This document shows, piece after piece, positions 1 to 6,310 of a DNA stretch of 7,223 nucleotides (positions are counted from its first letter, which is position 1; the number at the start of each line of letters is the position of its first letter). The position numbers and the translations under genes are program-made. The DNA is from Acetobacteraceae bacterium. Its GTDB lineage: Bacteria > Pseudomonadota > Alphaproteobacteria > Acetobacterales > Acetobacteraceae. The stretch is taken from NCBI GenBank assembly GCA_027340195.1, contig DAHWNE010000282.1:1-7223 (forward strand), in the 5' to 3' direction. The notes under the pieces were generated by a model. It did no database searches. It was given only the letters and a program-made list of their open reading frames with translations, and was not told the DNA's origin.

Positions 1-1254
1 TTCATCGTCGATCCGTCGGGGATCATCGTCACCAACAAGCACGTGATCGCGGGCGCGCTGTGGATCACGGTGCGGCTGGCGGACGGGCGGGAACTTCCGG
101 CCAAGCTGATCGCAGCCTCGCCCTTCGTCGATCTCGCCCTGCTCAAGGTGAACGCCGGCCACCCGCTGCCGGTGCTGAAGCTGGGCGACGGGGACGCCGC
201 CAAACCGGGCGAGCCGGTGCTGGCGATCGGCGATCCGGAGGGGGTCGGGACCTCGCTCAGCGCCGGCATCGTGAGCGGCACGCAACGCGACCTGATGAAC
301 ACGCCGTTCGACGATTACGTGCAGACGGATGCCGCGATCAATCACGGCAACTCCGGCGGCCCGCTGCTGGACGCGCGGGGCCGGGTGATCGGCGTCAACA
401 CGATCCTGCTGACCAATCTGCCGAACGAAGGATCGAATGGGCTGGGCTTCGCCATCTCCTCCAACGTGGTGGCTGACGCGCTGCGTCACCTGCTGCATCC
501 GAATCGCAGCCCGATCGGCTGGATCGGGCTGCATCTGCAGGGGATGACGCCCAATCTGGCGGTCGCGCTGGGCCTGCATGTGCCGGCGGGGGCACCGGTG
601 GGCGCACTGGTCACCGAGGTGGATCCCCGCAGCCCCGCCGCGGCGGCCGGGCTACAACCCGGAGACGTGGTGCTGCGCTACGGCGATACCGATCCTTCCA
701 GCGCCCGCCAGCTGATGCGCTGGATCGCCACCACGCCGGTCGGCACCCGGCGAGTCCTCGAGGTGTGGACCCAGCGCACCACCCGCTCGGTCACCCTCAC
801 CGTTCGGCTGTGGCCGGGGCTTGCCAGCTCGACCGCCGGCGTTCTGGGCAACCCGTTGAACGCGCTGCCCCCGCTGCCGGACCTGGGACTATTGCTGGCG
901 CCGGTCAGTCCGCTGGCCCGTAAGCTGTTCAAGCTTGGCCATAGCGAGGGTGTGCTGATCGCCGCGGTGGACCGGATGTCGGAGGCCTACAGCCGCGGCC
1001 TGCGCCCCGGCCTGCTGATCGAGCGGGTGCAAGGCCAGACCGTCACCACCCCGGCGGCGGCGCGGGCCCTGATCGCCGCGACCGCCCGCCACCTGCCGGT
1101 GGTGGCCCTGCTGATCCGTTGGTCCGACGGGCCGCGCTGGATCGCGCTGCACACGGGGTATCCGTCCGAGCGGGCGGGCGCACCAGTCCCCGGTGTCGCT
1201 GCCGCGGCAGATGGAGCGGGTTCGAAAGCGACCGGTAGCGCGGCCCGGCATTGA
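1..1254 (+). CDS. HtrA/DegP-type periplasmic serine protease with two PDZ domains (5' end outside window)
   Basis: Likely a periplasmic quality-control protease/chaperone (family S1C) that degrades or holds misfolded envelope proteins. The frame is open from base 1, so the start codon, signal peptide and first part of the protease domain lie upstream; 417 residues are visible. The complete catalytic triad can be read, counting from base 1: His14 in TNKHVI, Asp44 in FVDLALLKV and Ser118 in the oxyanion motif NHGNSGGPL. A first PDZ domain covers about residues 174-270 (VGALVTEVDPRSPAAAAGLQPGD) and a second about 295-385 (GVLIAAVDRMSEAYSRGLRPG). The Ala/Gly-rich tail is probably disordered. An internal GTG at base 43 is not the real start, because it would remove the catalytic His. 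DegP/DegQ proteins are usually 450-500 residues, so some 60-100 are probably missing. It stands alone on this strand, convergent with the efflux operon. Which paralogue (DegP, DegQ, DegS-like) cannot be decided. Confidence 0.93.
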   Translation, partial: FIVDPSGIIVTNKHVIAGALWITVRLADGRELPAKLIAASPFVDLALLKVNAGHPLPVLKLGDGDAAKPGEPVLAIGDPEGVGTSLSAGIVSGTQRDLMNTPFDDYVQTDAAINHGNSGGPLLDARGRVIGVNTILLTNLPNEGSNGLGFAISSNVVADALRHLLHPNRSPIGWIGLHLQGMTPNLAVALGLHVPAGAPVGALVTEVDPRSPAAAAGLQPGDVVLRYGDTDPSSARQLMRWIATTPVGTRRVLEVWTQRTTRSVTLTVRLWPGLASSTAGVLGNPLNALPPLPDLGLLLAPVSPLARKLFKLGHSEGVLIAAVDRMSEAYSRGLRPGLLIERVQGQTVTTPAAARALIAATARHLPVVALLIRWSDGPRWIALHTGYPSERAGAPVPGVAAAADGAGSKATGSAARH

Positions 1255-1303
1255 ACGGGTCGGCAGGACTCCACTCCTCCAGCCCGAGAGCGAAGGCCGG
1301 TCC
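1255..1303. other. Short convergent intergenic gap
   Basis: These 49 bases separate the stop codon of the protease gene from the stop codon of the TMEM175-like gene on the other strand. Convergent gaps often hold a bidirectional terminator. Here I find only a weak inverted pair, AGGAC at 1265-1269 and GTCCT at 1300-1304, with a loop of about 30 bases and no T-run. I do not call a terminator. Confidence 0.5.
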
Positions 1304-1882
1304 TCAACTCAATTGCGGGGTCAGGCGCGCATCGGCCAACGGGGCCATGATGATCGCCAGCCAGAGCCCCGCCGCCAACCGCGGGGCGTGCGGGCCGACC
1401 AGCGCCGCGAGGAGGAAGACCGCGGCCAGGATCACCGGGCCAATCAGCAACTGCCAGGGCCGCGACGGTTGTTCCAGAATCACCGCCACCCACAGCACGG
1501 CATTCGCCCAGGCGATCACCGCCAGATGGGCCGCATAGAGCGTCGCCACCCAGGGCACGAAGGGATCGCGGCCGTACAGCACCGTCGAGGCCGGCAGCAG
1601 TACGATCAGGAACAGGAACGCGAAGCTGACGAACAGGAAGCGCCGGGTGCGCGCCACGGTGAGCCGCAGCCGCCGGTGGTGACTGAACCAGAAGATCCCG
1701 GTGAACAGGAAACTGCAGCCGAGTGCCGCCAACGGCCCCAGCATCGGCCGCAACACCGGGTACCATGACGCGAGCCGCACCCCCGGTCCCGGCAGCGGCA
1801 GGCTGTAGACCGGCACCGTCATGGCAACGCCGAACATGATGTCGCTCAGAACCTCCAGCCGGCGGGCGAGGAAGCTGCTCAC
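1304..1882 (-). CDS. TMEM175/DUF1211-family integral membrane protein (putative cation channel)
   Basis: A 192-residue, very hydrophobic inner-membrane protein. Two TMEM175-type blocks are recognisable: an N-terminal RRLEVLSDIMFGVAMT (residues 7-22), a variant of the family R-x4-FSD pore-helix motif with Leu for Phe, and FLFTGIFWFSHHRRLRLT (58-75), matching the family pattern of a membrane helix ending in W-x2-HH-R. About six membrane spans can be drawn. Bacterial members studied so far form tetrameric, weakly selective potassium channels; that this one conducts ions is inference. The GTG start at 1880-1882 is the only usual start: the frame is closed upstream by a TAG at 1934-1936 with no ATG, GTG or TTG between, and a later start would lose the SD motif. 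No good Shine-Dalgarno sequence precedes it, suggesting coupling to the gene 16 bases upstream. It is the last gene of the operon. Pro24 and Pro29 in the first helix are odd. Confidence 0.78.
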   Translation of the reverse strand: MSSFLARRLEVLSDIMFGVAMTVPVYSLPLPGPGVRLASWYPVLRPMLGPLAALGCSFLFTGIFWFSHHRRLRLTVARTRRFLFVSFAFLFLIVLLPASTVLYGRDPFVPWVATLYAAHLAVIAWANAVLWVAVILEQPSRPWQLLIGPVILAAVFLLAALVGPHAPRLAAGLWLAIIMAPLADARLTPQLS

Positions 1883-1902
1883 GACCGGATGCTGGGCGTC
1901 AT
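1879..1902 (-). other. 7-codon mini-ORF bridging two genes (possible re-initiation relay)
   Basis: An ATG at 1900-1902 overlaps the stop of the AhpD-like gene as ATGA and opens a 7-codon frame (MTPSIRS). That frame stops with a TGA at 1879-1881, overlapping the GTG start of the TMEM175-like gene as GTGA. The geometry is seen directly; a role in handing ribosomes from one gene to the next is inferred and could be chance. Confidence 0.3.
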
Positions 1903-2258
1903 GCGGGTCGGGCAGTCTTCGCCGCCATCTGATCTACCGCCTCCAGCGCCTGCGCCGCGTACATTACCGACGGGCCAGCGCCCATATATACCGCCATGGC
2001 CAGGGTTTCGGCCACCGCGGCGCGCGAGGCGCCCGCCTTTACCGCGCCTTCGGCGTGATAGGCGATACAGGGCGCGCAGCGGACAGCGACGCTGATCGCC
2101 AGCGCCACCAGCTCCTTCGTCTTGGCGTCCAGGGCGTCTCCGCCATGCGCCGCGGCGGCCATGGCGGAGAAGGTCTTCATCACCTCGGGCGCGGCCTGCC
2201 GCAGTTCCCGTACCGCGCTGTTCATGTTGCCGATCAGGGCCATCCAGTCTTCGACCAT
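1899..2258 (-). CDS. AhpD-like / carboxymuconolactone decarboxylase-family protein
   Basis: A 119-residue cytoplasmic all-helical protein of the CMD/AhpD-like superfamily. The core KTKELVALAISVAVRCAPC followed by IAYHAEGAVKAGAS carries the redox motif C61-x2-C64-x3-H68. Glu49 lies 12 residues before the first Cys. This reproduces the Glu-Cys-Cys-His spacing of the AhpD alkylhydroperoxidase active site, so a thiol-disulfide or peroxidase-type activity is more likely than decarboxylation; the substrate is unknown. The C-terminal part, ETLAMAVYMGAGPSVMYAAQALEA, is typical of the family. The ATG at 2256-2258 is supported by a strong Shine-Dalgarno sequence and by normal family length; a longer open frame upstream runs into the permease gene in the wrong frame and is not used. 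The gene follows the second permease by 35 bases and its stop overlaps the mini-ORF leading to the TMEM175-like gene. Its own strong ribosome site suggests it is made at a level independent of the transporter genes. Confidence 0.9.
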   Translation of the reverse strand: MVEDWMALIGNMNSAVRELRQAAPEVMKTFSAMAAAAHGGDALDAKTKELVALAISVAVRCAPCIAYHAEGAVKAGASRAAVAETLAMAVYMGAGPSVMYAAQALEAVDQMAAKTARPA

Positions 2259-2265
2259 CGTGGGG

Positions 2266-2271
2266 CTCCTT
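2266..2271 (-). promoter_or_regulatory. Strong ribosome binding site of the AhpD-like gene
   Basis: On the minus strand the sequence reads AAGGAG, then seven bases, then the ATG at 2256-2258. It is the only near-perfect Shine-Dalgarno site among the gene starts visible in this operon and it fixes the start of the AhpD-like gene. Confidence 0.85.
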
Positions 2272-2293
2272 GTGCGTGGGATTGTGGGTCCGC

Positions 2294-3403
2294 TCACGTG
2301 ACCCGCTTGCGGAACAGCCAGCCGGCGGCGGCGAGGCTGGCCGCGCCGATCACCGCCATTGGCCAATATTGCGCGGCGAGCGCGTTCACGCCCGCCCCTT
2401 CCAGGAACACGCTGCGCACGATCACCAGGAAGTACCGCATCGGGTTCAGCAACGTCAGATCCTGCACCCACACCGGCATGTTGGCGATCGGTGTTGCGAA
2501 CCCCGACAGGATGATGGACGGGACCATGAACAGGAACGCGCCCAGCAACGCCTGCTGCTGCGTCCCGGCCAGAGAGGAGATCATCAGCCCGATTCCCGTC
2601 ACCGCGATCACGAACAGGACCAGCCCGAGATAGAGCGGCAGTAACCCGCCGCGCAGCGGCACGTCGAACCACCACACTGCCGCGGCGATGATCACGGAGG
2701 CCTCGAACAGGCCGATCAGCAGCCCGGGCAATCCCTTGCCCAGCAGGATGTCGATCGGACGCATCGGGGTCACCAGCAGCTGATCGAAGGTGCCGGTCTC
2801 GCGCTCCCGCGCCACCGACAGCCCGACCACCAGCAAGGTCACGACTTGCGTCAGCAGCGCCACGATGCCGGGCACGATGAACCAGCGCGAACTCAGGGTG
2901 GGATTGTAGCGCGCGCGCATCTCAAGCACCGCCGGCGGCGCGGGCCGGCCGTGCGTTGCACCCCAACTGAGCGAGAAATCGCTCAGGATGGTGTTGGCGT
3001 AGCCCTCGATCAGCAACGCGGTGTTGGAATTGCGGCCATCGACGATCACCTGCACCGGCGCGGGCTGCCCGGTGAGCAGGTCACGGGTGAAGCGGCGGTC
3101 GATCACCAGCACCAGTTGCACCTGGCGCTGATCGATCAGCTCGTTGATGCGGTGCGGACTGCGTAGCATCGCCACCAGATGGAAGGTGGGCGAACCGAGG
3201 AAGCGGGCCACCAGATCGCGCGAGGCCGCGGATGGGTCCTGATCGTAGATCGCCACCGGCACGTGGTTGAGATCGAACGTGGCCGCGTAGCCGAACACCA
3301 GCAGCTGGATCAGCGGCGGACCGATGAGCACCATGCGGCTTTTCGCGTCGCGCAGCACCGCGAGCAGTTCCTTCACGATCAGTGCCAGGACCTGGCGGAT
3401 CAT
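2294..3403 (-). CDS. ybhR: ABC-2 type efflux permease, YbhR-like
   Basis: A 369-residue inner-membrane subunit of an ABC exporter, the second of two permeases. The layout is the usual one for the YbhR/YhhJ family: one N-terminal membrane helix (about residues 24-42, ending LLVFGYAATFDLNHVPVAIYD), a periplasmic domain of about 130 residues, then five C-terminal helices from about residue 175. The conserved cytoplasmic coupling segment ARERETGTFDQLLVTPMRP (198-216) and the late LNPMRYFLVIVRSVFLEG (319-336) are clear ABC-2 signatures. Length equals that of E. coli YbhR. ATG at 3401-3403 lies four bases after the stop of the first permease; only a partial GGAT ribosome site precedes it, so translation is probably coupled. 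It should pair with the neighbouring permease and be driven by the fused ATPase. In E. coli the system has been linked to drug export and Na+/Li+ efflux; the substrate here is unknown. Confidence 0.93.
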   Translation of the reverse strand: MIRQVLALIVKELLAVLRDAKSRMVLIGPPLIQLLVFGYAATFDLNHVPVAIYDQDPSAASRDLVARFLGSPTFHLVAMLRSPHRINELIDQRQVQLVLVIDRRFTRDLLTGQPAPVQVIVDGRNSNTALLIEGYANTILSDFSLSWGATHGRPAPPAVLEMRARYNPTLSSRWFIVPGIVALLTQVVTLLVVGLSVARERETGTFDQLLVTPMRPIDILLGKGLPGLLIGLFEASVIIAAAVWWFDVPLRGGLLPLYLGLVLFVIAVTGIGLMISSLAGTQQQALLGAFLFMVPSIILSGFATPIANMPVWVQDLTLLNPMRYFLVIVRSVFLEGAGVNALAAQYWPMAVIGAASLAAAGWLFRKRVT

Positions 3404-3407
3404 GCGT

Positions 3408-4532
3408 CTAATCCAGCCGCTTGCGCGCGGTGCCGCGCGCCAATCCGAGGAAGATCCCCGCCATCACCACCAGCGCCAGGGCATTGGGCAGAATGACCGA
3501 CCACACATTCCCGGCCAGGAACACCGACTGCAGGATGGCGACGAAATACCGTGCCGCGACGATATGGGTGATGATCTGCACCGCGCGCGGCATCGAGTTG
3601 ATGTCGAACACGAAGCCCGAGAGGATGAAGGCCGGAAGGAAGGTGGTGATGATGGCGATCTGCCCGGCCACGAACTGGTTGCGCGCGAAGCCCGAGATCA
3701 GCAACCCCATCCCGAGTGCCGCCAGCATGAACAGCGCCGAGGTGGCGGTGAGCACCCAGATCGAGCCCTGCAACGGCACGCCGAACAGGAACACCGCGAT
3801 GGCAACCGAACCCGCCATGCCGCCCATGCCCAGCACGAAATACGGAATCAGCTTGGCAAGCAAAATCTCATTGATGGTCACGCGCGTGACCATCAGCGCT
3901 TCCATCGTGCCGCGCTCCCATTCGCGCGCGATCACCAGCGCGGTGAGCAGCGCGCCGGTCAAGGTCATGATCACCGCGATCAGGCCCGGCACCAGGTAGT
4001 CACGGCTGTCCACCGCGGGGTTGAACCGGACCTGCGGCTGCGCCGACAGGGGCAACGCCGCGCTGCCGCCTGCGGCCTCGGCGCGCGCGGTGAGCCAGGT
4101 GGCCCAGACCTGCTGCACATAGCCCTCGATGATGCGCGCGTCGTTGGCATCGACGCCGTTGACGATCACGCCGATCGGGGAATTGCCGCCGGCCGCGGCG
4201 CGGCGGGCGAAATCGCTGGGCAGCCAGACGATGCCCTGCACGGCACGCGATGCCATCGCCTGCTCGGCGTCCTGGATGGTCAGGAAGCGGCGCGGGCGGA
4301 AAAAGGGGGAGCGCGCGAACTGGCTGGTGAAACTGGCGGCAAGCGCGCCCGGCCGCTGCACCACCAGCGCGATCGGCACGTTGCGGGCATCGAGCGAGAC
4401 GCCGTAGCCGAAGATCAGCAGCAGCACCGCGGGCAGCACGAAGGCGATCGCGAGCGCCGAGGGGTCGCGCCAGATCTGCAGCGCTTCCTTGCGCAGCAGG
4501 CCGAACAGACGACGGAGCGCGCCGGCGTTCAT
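3408..4532 (-). CDS. ybhS: ABC-2 type efflux permease, YbhS-like
   Basis: A 374-residue inner-membrane permease, partner of the YbhR-like protein downstream. It has an N-terminal cytoplasmic helix (LLRKEALQIWRDPSAL, about 12-27), a membrane helix at about 28-46, a periplasmic domain to about 178, and five further helices. The coupling segment AREWERGTMEALMVTRVTI (202-220) and the end segment IITHIVAARYFVAILQSVFLAG (320-341) are typical of the family. It shares the overall plan of the next permease (GYGVSLDARNVPIALV here, GYAATFDLNHVPVAIY there), as expected of an ancient duplication. The ATG at 4530-4532 overlaps the ATPase stop as ATGA and has no Shine-Dalgarno site, so translation is probably coupled to the ATPase gene. 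A longer open frame continues upstream to 5747, but that part is the ATPase gene read out of frame and resembles no protein. Confidence 0.93.
   Translation of the reverse strand: MNAGALRRLFGLLRKEALQIWRDPSALAIAFVLPAVLLLIFGYGVSLDARNVPIALVVQRPGALAASFTSQFARSPFFRPRRFLTIQDAEQAMASRAVQGIVWLPSDFARRAAAGGNSPIGVIVNGVDANDARIIEGYVQQVWATWLTARAEAAGGSAALPLSAQPQVRFNPAVDSRDYLVPGLIAVIMTLTGALLTALVIAREWERGTMEALMVTRVTINEILLAKLIPYFVLGMGGMAGSVAIAVFLFGVPLQGSIWVLTATSALFMLAALGMGLLISGFARNQFVAGQIAIITTFLPAFILSGFVFDINSMPRAVQIITHIVAARYFVAILQSVFLAGNVWSVILPNALALVVMAGIFLGLARGTARKRLD
4529..4532 (-). other. ATGA stop-start overlap between ATPase and first permease
   Basis: The TGA of the ATPase gene and the ATG of the YbhS-like gene share two bases. 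No ribosome site is visible upstream, only a GC-rich run, so the permease is most simply made by ribosomes finishing the ATPase. This would keep ATPase and permease near equal amounts. Confidence 0.7.
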
Positions 4533-6310
4533 GCCGCGCGCGCCGGCTGGCGGGGCGCCTCGATCACGGCGATGAAGGCGTCTTCCATGGTGGGGTCGGG
4601 CTGCGCCGCCGTGCGTGCGCCCTGCTTGATGGCCTCCGGTTCGCCGGCGGCCAGCACCTTGCCCTGCGCCATGATGACCAACTGATCGCAGTATTCCGCT
4701 TCCTCCATGAAATGCGTGGTCACCAGCACCGTCACGCCCTGTTCCGCCAGCGCGTTGATGCGGCGCCAGAACTCGCGCCGGGCCAGCGGATCGACGCCGG
4801 AGGTGGGTTCGTCCAGGAACAGAATGTCTGGCTCGTGCATCAGCGCGCAGGCGAGTGCCAGGCGCTGCTTGAAGCCGAGCGGCAGGTCGCGCGCGGTGGC
4901 GTCCCGCATCGCGCCGAGTTCGAACTCCGCCTCCGCCCATTCGATGCGGGCGCGCTGGCGGGCGCCCGTCAGGCGATAGGCGCTGGAGAAGAAGCGCAGA
5001 TTCTGCGCCACCGACAGATCGCCATAGAGGGAGAATTTCTGCGCCATGTAGCCGATCCGCCCGCGCGCCGGGGCGGCCGCCGTGCGCAGGTCGAAGCCGG
5101 CGACGCGCAAGGTGCCTTCGGACGGCGGCAGCAGGCCGCACAACATGCGGAAGGTGGTGGATTTGCCGGCTCCGTTGGCGCCAAGCAGGCCGAAAATCTC
5201 GCCGCGCGCGACGGTGAAGCTCACGTCGTCCACGGCGACGAAGGCGCCGAAACGGCGGGTGAGATGGGCAACCGAAATCACGTCTCCGGTCGGCTTCGGC
5301 GCCGCCGGCGCGAGTGGCGCGACGGTCGCGGACGGGGGCGGCGCCGGGGTGGCGGCCTGCGCCCGCAGCCGGGCCACGAAACTGTCCTCGAATCGCGGCG
5401 GCGTCGGGATCAGCGTCAGGTCCGATGCCTCGGCGACCAGCCCGGTGGCAACCGGTGGCGTGGCGTCCGCCGTTACCACTCGCACCCGGCTGCCCTGGAT
5501 CACCGCGTCGATCACCCCGGGCGCTTGCGCGAGCCGCGCCTGCAAGCGTCGCCGTCCCAGGCTGGCGGTGGCGAAGAAGCTGCGGCCTTCCATGTCGGCG
5601 GTGAACTGGCCGGGCGGGCCATGGCCCAGCAGCCGCCCTTCGTGGATCAGCAGCACGGCGGCGCAGCGTTCCGCCTCGTCCAGATAGGCGGTGCTGAACA
5701 GCACGGTCATGTGCGCGTCGCGGGTCAGGTGGTCGATGATCTGCCACAACTCCCGCCGCGACACCGGATCGACGCCGACGGTCGGCTCATCCAGCAGCAG
5801 CAGATCAGGGGGATGCACCAGCGTGCAGGCGAGGCCTAGCTTCTGCTTCATGCCTCCCGACAGCCGCCCGGCCATGCGCGCGGTGAACGGGCCAAGGCCG
5901 GTCATGTGCAACAATTCGTCGTAGCGCGCGGGGCGAACGGCTGGCGGCACACCCTGCAGATCGGCGTAGAGATCGAGATTTTCGCGGACGCTGAGGTCTT
6001 CGTACAATCCGAACCGTTGCGGCATGTAGCCGAGCCGGGCCTGCACGCTGAGCGGATCGCGTGCGACATCGATCCCCAGCACCTCGATGCGCCCGGCATC
6101 GGCGCGCAGCAACCCGGCGATCAGCCGCATTAGGGTCGTCTTGCCAGCGCCGTCCGGGCCGATCAGCCCGGTGACCGCTCCGCTGACCGCGCTTGCGGTG
6201 ATCCCGTCCAGGGCCGTGACCACACGCTTGCCGGTGCGAAAGCTGCGGCGGACGTCGGTGAGCCGCACCGCCGGCTGGGGGGCGGCGCCCGCGGATTCAG
6301 TGGCCGGCAT
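4529..6310 (-). CDS. ybhF: Fused two-domain ABC transporter ATPase, YbhF-like
   Basis: A 593-residue cytoplasmic protein with two ABC ATPase domains in one chain, powering the two permeases. Domain 1 (about 15-240): Walker A GPDGAGKT 51-58, Q-loop Gln98, signature LSGGMKQ 150-156, Walker B LLLLDE ending at Glu175. Domain 2 (about 345-565): Walker A GANGAGKST 377-385, Gln424, signature position LPLGFKQ 476-482, Walker B ILFLDE ending at Glu501, H-loop His533. Domain 1 has Ala208 (FSTAYLDEAE) where the H-loop His should be, and the domain 2 signature is not LSGG. A Pro/Ala-rich linker (about 318-342) joins the halves. Each half ends in a short EDSF/EDAF tail motif. Length is close to E. coli YbhF; RbbA is excluded because no permease is fused. 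The ATG at 6308-6310 overlaps the adaptor gene by 14 bases, with only a weak GAG ribosome site; the open frame continues upstream to 6598 but there lies inside the adaptor gene. Confidence 0.95.
   Translation of the reverse strand: MPATESAGAAPQPAVRLTDVRRSFRTGKRVVTALDGITASAVSGAVTGLIGPDGAGKTTLMRLIAGLLRADAGRIEVLGIDVARDPLSVQARLGYMPQRFGLYEDLSVRENLDLYADLQGVPPAVRPARYDELLHMTGLGPFTARMAGRLSGGMKQKLGLACTLVHPPDLLLLDEPTVGVDPVSRRELWQIIDHLTRDAHMTVLFSTAYLDEAERCAAVLLIHEGRLLGHGPPGQFTADMEGRSFFATASLGRRRLQARLAQAPGVIDAVIQGSRVRVVTADATPPVATGLVAEASDLTLIPTPPRFEDSFVARLRAQAATPAPPPSATVAPLAPAAPKPTGDVISVAHLTRRFGAFVAVDDVSFTVARGEIFGLLGANGAGKSTTFRMLCGLLPPSEGTLRVAGFDLRTAAAPARGRIGYMAQKFSLYGDLSVAQNLRFFSSAYRLTGARQRARIEWAEAEFELGAMRDATARDLPLGFKQRLALACALMHEPDILFLDEPTSGVDPLARREFWRRINALAEQGVTVLVTTHFMEEAEYCDQLVIMAQGKVLAAGEPEAIKQGARTAAQPDPTMEDAFIAVIEAPRQPARAA

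Noticed and set aside
1265..1304. Possible terminator hairpin between the convergent genes
   Set aside because: Only five base pairs with a loop of about 30 bases and no T-run.
1193..1768. Plus-strand frame of 191 codons opposite the TMEM175-like gene
   Set aside because: It overlaps the end of the protease gene, is dominated by Arg, Gln and Glu, and has no membrane or domain signal; the minus-strand product has family motifs.
3324..4685. A 453-codon plus-strand open frame opposite the two permease genes
   Set aside because: Its product is an Arg/His/Asp/Gln-rich string with no recognisable domain, as expected of an antisense frame in GC-rich coding DNA; the minus-strand permeases have clear family motifs.
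4533..5747. Upstream extension of the YbhS-like frame giving a 779-residue protein
   Set aside because: The added part is the ATPase gene in another frame; the family starts at the ATG at 4530-4532, which overlaps the ATPase stop as ATGA.
4712..5839. A 375-codon plus-strand open frame opposite the ATPase
   Set aside because: It is rich in Gly, Arg, Gln and His with no domain; the opposite strand encodes both complete ABC motif sets.
4529..6310. Assignment of the ATPase as RbbA
   Set aside because: RbbA is about 900 residues with a fused C-terminal permease; here the ATPase ends after domain 2 and the permeases are separate genes, as in the YbhF arrangement.
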